NCBI GenBank assembly: GCA_041662605.1
Contig: JBAZSD010000003.1
Location: forward strand, 124,001-188,000
DNA length: 64,000 nucleotides
From: Desulfomonilaceae bacterium
GTDB lineage: Bacteria > Desulfobacterota > Desulfomonilia > Desulfomonilales > Desulfomonilaceae
Direction of reading: 5' to 3'
The notes under the pieces were generated by a model. It had not been told where the DNA came from. It saw only the letters and a list, made by a program, of their open reading frames with translations, and did no database searches. How positions within the stretch are numbered: position 1 is the first letter of the stretch; each line of letters opens with the position of its first letter. The position numbers and the translations under genes are program-made. Shown here in pieces: positions 56,039 through 64,000 of the stretch.

Positions 56039-58696
56039 ATGAACAAATTCCTAGAAAAATACCTTAAAATTTATCCGCACGAGGCTCCTAAGTTCGTGTG
56101 GATATCGGGAATATTCTTCGCCATCTTCCTCGGCTTCGCATTTTTCCGCAACTACGTAGACGCTTCATTTTTAAAGAGGTATGGGCCCCAGTATATTCCT
56201 TACATGTTAGTCATCAACGCGTTGCTGACTTTTGTTGTTTTTGCTCTCGCCAATCGTCTCAACCGGCTTTTCCTCGATCACACCATTCTGGCCTGGCTCC
56301 TCAATTCATGCGGCGTAGCTGTTATCATCCTTTTCTTCATGGTCAAGGCTGATATCACTATTGCTTACCCTATCCTCTATCAGATTCTGAATCTTCTCGA
56401 TTCTATTCTCCTTGTATATCTCTGGAATGTCGCAGGAGATCTCTTTGACGCTAGGCAAGGCAAACGACTATTTCCATACGTCACCGCTGCGCAGGTTCTA
56501 GCGAGCACCTTAGGGAGTTTTGGCACCAAACCATTCACTGCTTTTGTTGGGGAAGACCCTACACTAATTCTTTTTGGGGTCATGTCTCTCTGTGTCGGTG
56601 TCTATTTGATAGCTACGGGAGGCAAGTTTCTCGGTAACCTAAAACCAAAAACTTCATCGCAAAAAGCCCAGACCAAGAAAATCACCGAGGTTCCCGGCCT
56701 GATAGTTCGCTACCCCATAGTTCGGTATCTGATTATCACTGGACTGATTCCCAACATATTGTTGCCAATATTTTCCTATCAGTTCAGCGTCATAGCCAAC
56801 CACACATTCGCGTCAGAACAAACTCTCATCACGTTCCTTAGCGTCTTTCGAGGACTTACTACATCTGTTTCATTCATACTGTTGTTTTTTATGGGCCGCG
56901 TCTATCAGTCCATGGGCCTTACAAACGCCTCGCTGGTTCAACCAATCAATTTTGCCGCCCTGTTTGGATCACTGATGTTTTTCTTTAATATATACGTGGC
57001 GGCTTACGGTCAATTCACTTCTCTGCTCATACAAAGAGCGGTCGCCGGACCAATAAACAAGGTATTCTTTAATGTAATACCTTCTGAACTGGCGTCCTGG
57101 GCTAGGACATTTATACGGGGAACAGTACTGAAAGTCGGCATGCTTGCGGGCTCACTGAGCATGATCATACTAAAGCCGGTAATGGACGCTGAACAGTTTT
57201 CGATCATCGCGTTCATATTGGCGGTCTACTGGTTTTATGAGACTCTGCTTTTCCGCAAACATTACAAGAAGACGCTCAAGCAGGTTATAGTTGAAAAGGA
57301 AATCGACTTTGATCAGATCGAGTCGGTGCGAGCCATGGATAGCGGCACAGCTACCGTACAATTTGGGCCATTATCTGTAGAAGAGCGACCCGCCAGACTG
57401 GAAGGGGACATCTTTCAAACCACAGCCCCCGTAATTGATCCGGATACCGCTTTACGACTTCTTTATGATGAAAGCTCAGGGACAAGGGCGGAAGCGGCTC
57501 TTTCTTTCCTATGTTCTCTTGATGTCCGGGCTGTAGGCAGGCTCGTGGAATTGCTGGACGACATGGAGGAGGAGCCCAGAAAGGCCGCAATCGAGGCCCT
57601 AATGGGATATAAAGGAGAAATCCTGCCATTTCTGGAAATTTCACTGCTTAACGCTCCAATCAGGACCAAGCAGGGAATCCTTGAAGTCATTCGTCTATGC
57701 GGTCTCAAGAACTTTGAAATGCTTCCGTTTCTGGGGCAGGAGCTTGCACTCGCGTATTCGAATCTGGTCGCCATCCATGTCCTGAATGCAATGCCGGATT
57801 CTGAAAGCGTAGGTATGCTGAAAGAATACCTTGAAGAGCTTAATGACGAGACACTCAGCCTTATTTTTTACGCTCTCTGGGTTTATCACGCGGACATGAG
57901 ACTAATGTATCAGGCTCTTCAGTCGGAGACTGCGTCCATAGCGGTTGAACTGGTTGAAAATTCGATCGAACGTGAGATAGTCCCGTACCTCATACCTTTA
58001 ATTGAGGATATACCGCTATACGAAAAAATCGAACGTGGGAGAAAGTTGTTCCCTCTAATAAGGAATGAAAGTCCTGAGAGAATTCTTACCTTTCTTGCAA
58101 ATTCAGATGACGCCCTCACCAAGATACTCGCTCTATACGTAATAGGTGAATGCAAACCGGAGAAGCTGTTCATCCCGGCTATAGAATCCCTTAGGAACGA
58201 CATCAATGCGGATGTCCGACAGGTTGTAGATTTCGCTTTGCAGAAAGTAAACAAAGAGGTGGCTGAGATGCCGGACGTTATCCAAAGAATAAATCAGTTG
58301 AAGCAGTTCAGCATTTTTGACGGTATGGGGGTCAGGGAGCTTCACGCGATAGCGTCCGTCGTAAATGTAGAACGCTTTGATTCTGGTGATATAATGATCA
58401 GGGAAAATGACGAAAACTCGTCCATTTACATGGTGGTATCGGGGAAAATTGGTATTTACAACAATTACGGAAAACCTGAACAGGTTGAGAAAGTCATTTT
58501 GGGTCCCGGGTCTTTCATTGGTGAGCTAAGTCTTTTCACGAAACAAACGGCTAGCGCCACATGCGTAGCCGTTGAGCCTACAGAGTCATATGTCCTGAGA
58601 CACAGTCAATTTCAGGGAATCATGCGAATTTACCCGCAGATCGGAATTAATCTGTGTCAGTTCTTTACACTCAAATTGAGACAGATGTCGTATTGA
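56039..58696 (+). CDS. Transporter-like membrane protein fused to HEAT repeats and a cNMP-binding domain
   Basis: An 885-residue three-part protein. Residues about 1-430 have some 10-12 hydrophobic segments in the pattern of the ATP:ADP antiporter/MFS superfamily (FVWISGIFFAIFLGFAFFRNYVDASFLKRYG, WNVAGDLFDARQGKRLFPYVTAAQVLASTLGSF). Residues about 470-740 are HEAT-like helical repeats (DTALRLLYDESSGTRAEAALSFL, DVRAVGRLVELLDDMEEEPRKAAIEAL). Residues about 755-885 form a cyclic-nucleotide-binding domain (FDSGDIMIRENDENSSIYMVVSGKIGIY, GPGSFIGELSLFT). The ATG at 56039 with AGGG upstream is chosen over the upstream frame. Ligand and cargo are unknown. The 55781-56038 gap shows no other gene. Confidence 0.82.
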   Translation: MNKFLEKYLKIYPHEAPKFVWISGIFFAIFLGFAFFRNYVDASFLKRYGPQYIPYMLVINALLTFVVFALANRLNRLFLDHTILAWLLNSCGVAVIILFFMVKADITIAYPILYQILNLLDSILLVYLWNVAGDLFDARQGKRLFPYVTAAQVLASTLGSFGTKPFTAFVGEDPTLILFGVMSLCVGVYLIATGGKFLGNLKPKTSSQKAQTKKITEVPGLIVRYPIVRYLIITGLIPNILLPIFSYQFSVIANHTFASEQTLITFLSVFRGLTTSVSFILLFFMGRVYQSMGLTNASLVQPINFAALFGSLMFFFNIYVAAYGQFTSLLIQRAVAGPINKVFFNVIPSELASWARTFIRGTVLKVGMLAGSLSMIILKPVMDAEQFSIIAFILAVYWFYETLLFRKHYKKTLKQVIVEKEIDFDQIESVRAMDSGTATVQFGPLSVEERPARLEGDIFQTTAPVIDPDTALRLLYDESSGTRAEAALSFLCSLDVRAVGRLVELLDDMEEEPRKAAIEALMGYKGEILPFLEISLLNAPIRTKQGILEVIRLCGLKNFEMLPFLGQELALAYSNLVAIHVLNAMPDSESVGMLKEYLEELNDETLSLIFYALWVYHADMRLMYQALQSETASIAVELVENSIEREIVPYLIPLIEDIPLYEKIERGRKLFPLIRNESPERILTFLANSDDALTKILALYVIGECKPEKLFIPAIESLRNDINADVRQVVDFALQKVNKEVAEMPDVIQRINQLKQFSIFDGMGVRELHAIASVVNVERFDSGDIMIRENDENSSIYMVVSGKIGIYNNYGKPEQVEKVILGPGSFIGELSLFTKQTASATCVAVEPTESYVLRHSQFQGIMRIYPQIGINLCQFFTLKLRQMSY

Positions 58697-58713
58697 GAGT
58701 TATCACACAGCTC

Positions 58714-59640
58714 TCAGTAATTTACATTTTCACGGCCCTTGAGGTTAAGGATGCGTCTAGCGTCGGTCGGCGTAGCAATATCCCTGTGTAGTAAGTCAGC
58801 GATCTTAATGACTTTTTCAACCAATTCAGCGTTGCTCTTCGCTAGAACACCTTTCTTTATGTAAATATTATCTTCTAGACCCACCCTGACATGACCACCC
58901 ATATGAATGGCCATCGTGGAAAGATTTATCTCGGAAGCCCCTACTCCTATCACAGACCATGTAAAATTGTCTTTGCCAAACAAAACCTTAGCCTTCGTGA
59001 CCAGATACGTCAGATCTTCCGCTGTTCCCCTTATGGCGCCTAGAACACCCATTACGAACTGCAGGTGCATTGGCGGCTCCATCATCTTTTCACTTACCAG
59101 GTGGTCCAAATTGTAAAGGTGCCCGACATCGTATATTTCAAGCTCGGGCTTCGTGTTGTTCTCTGTGGTAACCTGACACAAGTATTCGAAATCCTTAAAT
59201 GTGTTCTTGAAAATAAAATCTTTACTCATTTCAAGATATTGCTTTTCCCACGGGTATTTGAACTCTTTGACAGCCTTGAGAGCCGTATGTAAGGCGAAAT
59301 TTATAGATCCCATGTTAAATGAACACATTTCAGGCTTGAAAAGTGGGACGGAAGCCGCTCTTTCTGCTACGGTCATGAGAACCGAACCGCCAGTAGTAAT
59401 GCAGATTACAACATCGCTCTTTTCTTTGATTCTCGTGAGAATTTCCCTGAAATGTTCGGGAGCTGATGAAGGGAACCCATCTTCAGGACGCCGCGCGTGT
59501 ATGTGAACGATAGCTGCGCCTGCCTTGGCAGCCTCAATCGCTGACTCAGCAATTTGTTGGGGGGTCAAAGGAAGATAAGGGGTAAGGGATGGCACAGTCG
59601 CCGCTCCGGTAATCGCCGCGGTAATAATAAGTTTTTCCAT
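58714..59640 (-). CDS. kce: Beta-keto-acid cleavage enzyme (BKACE, DUF849; 3-keto-5-aminohexanoate cleavage type)
   Basis: A zinc enzyme that splits a beta-keto acid with acetyl-CoA to give acetoacetate and a CoA ester; 3-keto-5-aminohexanoate in lysine fermentation is the founding case. The 308 residues begin LIITAAITGAATVPSLTPYLPLTP and have the zinc ligands in AAIVHIHARRPEDG, then CITTGGS, CSFNMGSINF, and the late HMGGHVRVGLEDNIYI with the zinc-binding Glu. The family covers many substrates, so the true one is unknown. The ATG at 59640 has GGAG nearby. It lies downstream of a hydrolase and liv transporter genes, suggesting amino-acid or keto-acid catabolism. Confidence 0.85.
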   Translation of the reverse strand: MEKLIITAAITGAATVPSLTPYLPLTPQQIAESAIEAAKAGAAIVHIHARRPEDGFPSSAPEHFREILTRIKEKSDVVICITTGGSVLMTVAERAASVPLFKPEMCSFNMGSINFALHTALKAVKEFKYPWEKQYLEMSKDFIFKNTFKDFEYLCQVTTENNTKPELEIYDVGHLYNLDHLVSEKMMEPPMHLQFVMGVLGAIRGTAEDLTYLVTKAKVLFGKDNFTWSVIGVGASEINLSTMAIHMGGHVRVGLEDNIYIKKGVLAKSNAELVEKVIKIADLLHRDIATPTDARRILNLKGRENVNY

Positions 59641-59767
59641 ATATTGCGCTCCACAAAAATAATTTGGTCTAACACCCGCTTTCGGGATGGATTCAATTCT
59701 CGCTCAAATCTCTAGCGCTCGGGATTCCATTTTCAACAAAGTCATCCGTAGCGCTATTCAGAAACAA

Positions 59768-60580
59768 TCAACCAAAAACCCTGCCTATCAATGAAGGTTC
59801 ATGACCTGGCAACAGGAACTCTGGACTCGTCAAGGCAGCCTTAATACGATAAATGGATCTAAACCAAGAATAATGATCGTAAACGAGACATGATGGAACC
59901 GCAGGACCCCAGTTTTTGGGCGCAGGTGTGATCGGAAGAGTCGAACCGTCCATCAGAATCATTCTGCTCATACTGGGGAATGCTATGGGAAGAATGTGAA
60001 CAGTGTCACCAGCAAGGTTATAGACGCCCTCGGATGTATTCACCAGAACGCACTGGCTGCCGGCCGTATGACCCGGAGTTTGAATCAACTTTATGCCGTC
60101 AAAAAGTTCGGTGTCTCCAACAACCTTGACACAATCAAGTCTCTCAAGCTCAGGAATAAGACTCTGGTCATAATCACCCCTAATCCTCATAGAGGGCAGA
60201 GGATCCAGGAGTTCCTTCCACTCAGCCTCTTGGAATACATGTGAAGCGTTAGGGAAAAGATGACAGTTGCCAGCGTGGTCATTATGAAGGTGAGTATAGA
60301 TAACGGTTTCTATTTGACCCGGTTCTATCCCGACGCGAGCCAAAGCCCCTATAACATGGTCCTGACCTCCCATTGCCGGACTACCCGCCCAAGCCTTTCC
60401 ATCGACTATGTATTTCGAGTTAATCCCGTTATCGACCAACAAACGTTTTCTGCCATCAGTCATGTAAAAGCCAAGATACGGGACAGTTAGCGGGAGCCCT
60501 ACATCTAATCCGGTGGTCAACTGATCTTTCTTGACTTCAATGGTCCCGAAAAGCAATGTCTTGATCTTCCAGTTGGACAT
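59768..60580 (-). CDS. Metallo-beta-lactamase-fold hydrolase (N-acyl-homoserine-lactonase-like)
   Basis: A 270-residue MBL-fold enzyme with the dinuclear zinc motif YTHLHNDHAGNCHLF (about residues 95-109), then QTPGHTAGSQCVLV, NLAGDTVH and a C-terminal LLPGHEPSL. Family members hydrolyse lactones and other esters. Its place between liv permease and kce suggests a role in breakdown of the transported compound rather than quorum quenching, which is inference. The ATG at 60580 has GGAGG upstream. Confidence 0.83.
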   Translation of the reverse strand: MSNWKIKTLLFGTIEVKKDQLTTGLDVGLPLTVPYLGFYMTDGRKRLLVDNGINSKYIVDGKAWAGSPAMGGQDHVIGALARVGIEPGQIETVIYTHLHNDHAGNCHLFPNASHVFQEAEWKELLDPLPSMRIRGDYDQSLIPELERLDCVKVVGDTELFDGIKLIQTPGHTAGSQCVLVNTSEGVYNLAGDTVHILPIAFPSMSRMILMDGSTLPITPAPKNWGPAVPSCLVYDHYSWFRSIYRIKAALTSPEFLLPGHEPSLIGRVFG

Positions 60581-60710
60581 ATCCTTAACTTCCTCCGTAT
60601 TCGGGACAAAGCGTTGTGCCCGCTAATTTAAGTTATGACTAAACCATGAAGTAACCCCAAAACGTTCGAAATGCCGCTAAACAACTTCAATTCCTGGAAC
60701 CATTTAAAGA

Positions 60711-61706
60711 TCAAGGGAGATTCAACTCATTGACCGATTTTGATTTTATCCGTAATTTTTCAAGCCAGTCCTTCAAAAACTCCAACACGCCGTTTGGCAT
60801 AAAAATTATCACCACAATAAACAGGCAACCGTAAATTATTCTGGCAAATTCTGCCTTAACAAAGGTCGAAAGCCCTTCATTTACAAATGTAAGAATGGTT
60901 GCGCCGACCAGTGGTCCAACCCAGAACGAGCCACCACCAAATAACGCCATTAGGACGACAAGGATCGAAACATTGACGTCAAAAACAATATCCGGATGAA
61001 TGTAGGTAAGGTAACAAGCGTAAAGTCCGCCCGCCACGCCCGGGAAAAAAGCCGATATCCCAAAAGCCATGACTTTTAGTTTGGGAGTGTTAATAGCCAT
61101 GGTCTGGGCAACTTCTTCGTCTTCTTTTATCGCTCTAAGCCCAGCTCCGAATTTGGACTTCTCAATCCTCCGAGCCACAAGGAGACTTACAATAGTCAAC
61201 ACCAACATAAGTTCGTAAAAGATGGACCTGCTGACTTCAATAGGCAAAGCAAGGCTCTTCAGCCACAGACCATCAGCTCCGCCTAAAAAATCAAGGTTTC
61301 GTACCGTCAGTTCTGTAACAAAGGCGAAGCAAAGCGTAATTACGGCAAAATAAGGGCCTCTGAGCCTCAAGCAAGGAAAACCGATGATGACAGCGACGAC
61401 TGTCGCCACAACCCCTGCCGGGATAGAGGCGACTATCGTGAGAGCAGGACTCAGGTCAAGCCCTTGCCCTAATACAGCGGTAGCGTATGCGCCTATTCCG
61501 AAAAAAGCCACGTGACCAAACGACAAATATCCTGTGTAACCGCCTAGAATATTCCAGGAAGTCGCCAATGTAATATAGAGAAAAACATTGAACGCGAAAG
61601 AAATAAAATATACCGGGGGAGCGAAACAAGGAAAAGAAGCTATTAATAGAATAAGCCCCGAGACTAGTAAAAGAAGTCTTTTCGAACCTACGGGGGCTTC
61701 TTTCAT
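60711..61706 (-). CDS. livM: Branched-chain-amino-acid-type ABC permease (LivM family)
   Basis: An inner-membrane permease, about 331 residues with about nine hydrophobic segments. It carries the LivM signature GGYTGYLSFGHVAFFGIGAYATAVLG, PCLRLRGPYFAVITLCFAFV, and the cytoplasmic coupling loop GLRAIKEDEEVAQTMAINTPKLKVMAFGISAFFPGVAGGLYA. ATG 61706 is preferred over a GTG at 61724 that overlaps livH; neither has a strong ribosome site. The substrate of this family is not always a branched-chain amino acid. Confidence 0.9.
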   Translation of the reverse strand: MKEAPVGSKRLLLLVSGLILLIASFPCFAPPVYFISFAFNVFLYITLATSWNILGGYTGYLSFGHVAFFGIGAYATAVLGQGLDLSPALTIVASIPAGVVATVVAVIIGFPCLRLRGPYFAVITLCFAFVTELTVRNLDFLGGADGLWLKSLALPIEVSRSIFYELMLVLTIVSLLVARRIEKSKFGAGLRAIKEDEEVAQTMAINTPKLKVMAFGISAFFPGVAGGLYACYLTYIHPDIVFDVNVSILVVLMALFGGGSFWVGPLVGATILTFVNEGLSTFVKAEFARIIYGCLFIVVIIFMPNGVLEFLKDWLEKLRIKSKSVNELNLP

Positions 61707-61713
61707 TTGGATC

Positions 61714-62589
61714 TCAAACCTCACTCTGAAAAAGGCCCTGAGGTTTAAAGATGAGGATTAGCATCAGGAGACCAAAAGTTAGAAGATTGACCCATTGATA
61801 GGGAAGAAACGCCATTGACAGGCCCGTGATAATCCCTATCAACAGACCAGCAAAAGCCGCGCCGAGAATGTTCCCTACTCCACCGACAATTACGACCAGG
61901 AACAGATAAATCAGCCAAAGATTGTGGGAATGGGGCTCAAAGGAATATAGCATAGCCATCCCTACCCCACCTGCGCCTGATGACGCTACGGCGATACCAA
62001 AAGTGATCATGCTGATCCTTTTCAGGTTGATCCCGCACAACTGAGAGGCCTCGGGCTGTTGCCAGGCAGCTCTGACTGCTTTTCCCGTAAGAGTTTTCTT
62101 GAGGAAAAACTGGATCGCCGTCACACCGACCACAGCCATACCAAATCCGACGAGCCGCGGATATTGAAAATACAAGGGACCGATTGAGAAAACCTTGTTG
62201 GTATAGGAAGTAGTGAGTAATCTCGGGTCCGCTCCCCACACCAACAGTATAAGGTTCTCAATTATTATGGCGATGCCAAACGTAAGGATCATTGACGACA
62301 CAATGACGGCTTTGGCCCTTGATATCGGATCAATCAAAAACCGATACACAAGCAGAGCGACACCGAACAGAGCAGGTATAGTAATAAACATGGATGCGAC
62401 GGGATCAATCCCCAAGGCAGTGAAAAGTGAGTATGAAACAAACGCGGCCAACAATCCAAACGTCGCGTGTGAAACGTTAATGACGTTCATAACGCCCCAT
62501 GTCAGGGAAAAACCTATCCCGAGAAGAGCGTAAACCGCGCCCATCATGATCCCACTAATCAGAGACTGGAGAGTCAACACAAGGTTCAT
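61714..62589 (-). CDS. livH: Branched-chain-amino-acid-type ABC permease (LivH family)
   Basis: A 291-residue inner-membrane permease with about eight hydrophobic segments. Signatures: GIMMGAVYALLGIGFSLTWGVMNVINVSHATFG, KTLTGKAVRAAWQQPEASQLCGINLKRISMITFGIA (the ABC-coupling loop), and YLFLVVIVGGVGNILGAAFAGLLIG. It pairs with LivM. Start ATG at 62589, 47 nt after the binding-protein gene, in one operon. Confidence 0.93.
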   Translation of the reverse strand: MNLVLTLQSLISGIMMGAVYALLGIGFSLTWGVMNVINVSHATFGLLAAFVSYSLFTALGIDPVASMFITIPALFGVALLVYRFLIDPISRAKAVIVSSMILTFGIAIIIENLILLVWGADPRLLTTSYTNKVFSIGPLYFQYPRLVGFGMAVVGVTAIQFFLKKTLTGKAVRAAWQQPEASQLCGINLKRISMITFGIAVASSGAGGVGMAMLYSFEPHSHNLWLIYLFLVVIVGGVGNILGAAFAGLLIGIITGLSMAFLPYQWVNLLTFGLLMLILIFKPQGLFQSEV

Positions 62590-62636
62590 GAATCAATTCC
62601 CCACGATCCCGTCGCTAGAAATCGCAATTCCTGCCC

Positions 62637-63839
62637 CTATTTCCATGCAGGCTTAGGATATACGGGTTTCGCTGTTCTAACTTCCGGCGGCCATACCAAT
62701 TCTGCTTTGCCATTGATTACCTGAGTGCAAAAATTGATGGGGTCAGGCAGCCCTTTGGTGTCAAATTTCATCGGACCGGCTATGGTGTTGACCTTATTGG
62801 CTTTCAGCCAATCACGGATCTTGGTCTGCTCAAGAGTCTTGGCTCCTTCCACAGCCTGCGCCAATGTTTCCATCCACGCATATCCAAATCCAAAATAAAG
62901 AGGATATCCGTCGATCTGATATTCCTTTTTTACAAATTCATTGAGTTTTTCGTTTCCGGGGAAATTTAATTTATTATGCAGTGACGTACCGGAAAAAACG
63001 TAATCACCGTCAGAACCGAGTTCCTTGCTCCACGCTGGCAAGACTGATCCTATACCCTGTACTATGGCTTTAGGATTGTATTCCATGGCTTTGGCCGCTC
63101 TAACGGTCATGACTCCATCCGGGAAAACTCCGTTTGAGAAAAGCAGATCACAATCCATCTGTTTGGCCTTTACAATTAGCGGTGTGGCGTCAGGCAGAGG
63201 CAGGTTGTATTTTTCATCTACGACGATCTTGATTCCCAGTTTGTTGGTCCATTTGGTTATTGACTCCATCAAAGCAGCGCCAATCGGATTATTCATGGTG
63301 TAAACGGCGGCTTTCTTCGGTCGTTGATCTGCCGGTACCGTTTCCAACCATTGGAAAAAGCCTTCGTACCACCATTCCCCCATCAGAGGCGGTCCGCCGA
63401 AAGAATACGAATAGCCCTGTTCAAAACTTTTCATATGTCCGCCCATCGAGACATAGACAAACTTGTGTTTTTCAGCCACAGGCATGACAGCTCTCGCAGC
63501 GGTTCCAGGATAACCGCCAAAAAGCAGATCGACTTTATCGACTGTGATGGCCTTTTCGGCAAATGTGACAGCTTTGTTAACATTCGACTCATCGTCGTAT
63601 ATCTTGAACTCTACGGGACGACCTAACAATCCCCCTTTCTCGTTGATCTCTTTGGCCCAAAATTTCATGCCTCGTTCTATCCATTGTCCGGTCTCGGCAT
63701 ATTGGCCAGTGAGAGGCAGTGATCCGCCTATCAGTATCGGTTTCTCAGCGGCATCAGAAACAGAGAAGGCCATGAGTAACATCAGGACGGTTCCCAGCAG
63801 CTTTCCCACTACCTTGATTAAACGTCTTGAATCCAGCAT
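62637..63839 (-). CDS. livK: ABC transporter substrate-binding protein (LivK/amide type)
   Basis: A periplasmic type I binding protein of 400 residues. The N-terminal signal peptide (KLLGTVLMLLMAFSVSDAAEK) is followed by PILIGGSLPLTGQYAETGQWIERGMKFWAKEINEKGGLLGRPVEFKIYDDESN, the classic Leu/amide-binding start. Also seen are FGGYPGTAARAVMPVAEKHKF and the Pro-rich mature C-terminus PVYPKPAWK. The ligand is unknown. The start ATG at 63839 has GGGAGGA upstream. Confidence 0.93.
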   Translation of the reverse strand: MLDSRRLIKVVGKLLGTVLMLLMAFSVSDAAEKPILIGGSLPLTGQYAETGQWIERGMKFWAKEINEKGGLLGRPVEFKIYDDESNVNKAVTFAEKAITVDKVDLLFGGYPGTAARAVMPVAEKHKFVYVSMGGHMKSFEQGYSYSFGGPPLMGEWWYEGFFQWLETVPADQRPKKAAVYTMNNPIGAALMESITKWTNKLGIKIVVDEKYNLPLPDATPLIVKAKQMDCDLLFSNGVFPDGVMTVRAAKAMEYNPKAIVQGIGSVLPAWSKELGSDGDYVFSGTSLHNKLNFPGNEKLNEFVKKEYQIDGYPLYFGFGYAWMETLAQAVEGAKTLEQTKIRDWLKANKVNTIAGPMKFDTKGLPDPINFCTQVINGKAELVWPPEVRTAKPVYPKPAWK

Positions 63840-63906
63840 TTTGTCCTCCCTTCAATTTTCACGGATTTGTTTGACTAAACCCCAATTATCAGTCCGCCTG
63901 GGATGC

Positions 63907-64000
63907 TCAAATTCCCAGGTATGACTCTTTCACTCTAGAGTCCCCCGCTATCTGAGCCGCCGGGCCGTACAGCAAAACCCTACCGTTCTCTAAAAGATAA
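63907..64000 (-). CDS. livF: ABC transporter ATP-binding protein (LivF type), C-terminal end only
   Basis: The last 30 codons before a TGA at 63907-63909 read Tyr-Leu-Leu-Glu-Asn-Gly-Arg-Val-Leu-Leu-Tyr-Gly-Pro-Ala-Ala and end Glu-Ser-Tyr-Leu-Gly-Ile. This is the usual end of LivF ATPases (LENG, GPAA, YLG). The rest lies beyond the right edge. It is upstream of livK on the same strand, so the operon order is livF-livK-livH-livM-hydrolase-kce, with livG presumably outside. Confidence 0.8.
   Translation of the reverse strand, partial: YLLENGRVLLYGPAAQIAGDSRVKESYLGI

Noticed and set aside
1..64000. tRNA, rRNA, CRISPR arrays, prophage or defence islands
   Set aside because: No cloverleaf, spaced direct repeats, integrase or defence gene was seen on reading the intergenic regions and proteins; a tRNAscan or CRISPR search was not possible.

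Overview
The window looks like chromosomal DNA of a Desulfobacterota (deltaproteobacterial) anaerobe, perhaps a syntroph or sulfate reducer related to Desulfomonile or Syntrophobacter. The lineage is inferred from gene content and arrangement: an aromatic supra-operon, glmU-dusB-fis, zapA-6S RNA-rny, a very long GlmS-like protein, dprA-topA, and a 3-keto-acid cleavage enzyme beside a Liv transporter. No rRNA, tRNA, CRISPR array, phage or intact insertion sequence was found.

Positions 1-12.4 kb (all minus strand) hold a nearly complete aromatic amino-acid supra-operon. In transcription order it is: Trp leader peptide, trpE, trpG, aroA, aroE, a fused aroK-aroB, aroC, aroQ; then a new promoter with a Tyr/Phe/Trp-rich leader peptide, aroF, pheA, tyrA; then a terminator, trpD and trpC, which runs off the left edge. 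Most genes in the first block overlap by a few bases. Three attenuators can be built by hand. Two have dedicated leader peptides. In the third, the 3' end of tyrA itself (a Trp-Gly-Trp-Arg tail) appears to be the sensing leader for trpDC. In all three the control codon lies about 19-20 nt before a segment that can pair with the 5' arm of the terminator, and in all three a Trp-Arg dipeptide sits at the control site. This is the main finding.

Positions 12.4-31 kb are housekeeping and envelope genes. Minus strand: an M50 membrane protease, HU, an MltD-like lytic transglycosylase, a degenerate histidine-kinase-like protein next to RNase Y, 6S RNA after zapA, and glmU-dusB-fis. Plus strand: a dynamin-like GTPase, an M16 protease, HflX, a VTT-domain membrane protein, a zinc-ribbon protein, a HAD phosphatase and argJ.

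Positions 31-46 kb carry a LOG-like protein overlapping a heparinase-II/III-like protein, a Yip1-domain membrane protein, an AMMECR1 protein, argC, guaB, sppA, a PHP phosphoesterase, a 1131-residue GlmS-like protein, a small exported protein and dprA.

Positions 46-64 kb carry topA, a tandem FGE-fold plus PDZ exported protein, a parvulin-type PPIase, small zinc-ribbon proteins, a PfkB kinase, a frameshifted IS3 remnant, a fused transporter/HEAT/cNMP-binding protein, and a catabolic cluster on the minus strand: liv ABC transporter genes, a metallo-beta-lactamase-fold hydrolase and a beta-keto-acid cleavage enzyme.
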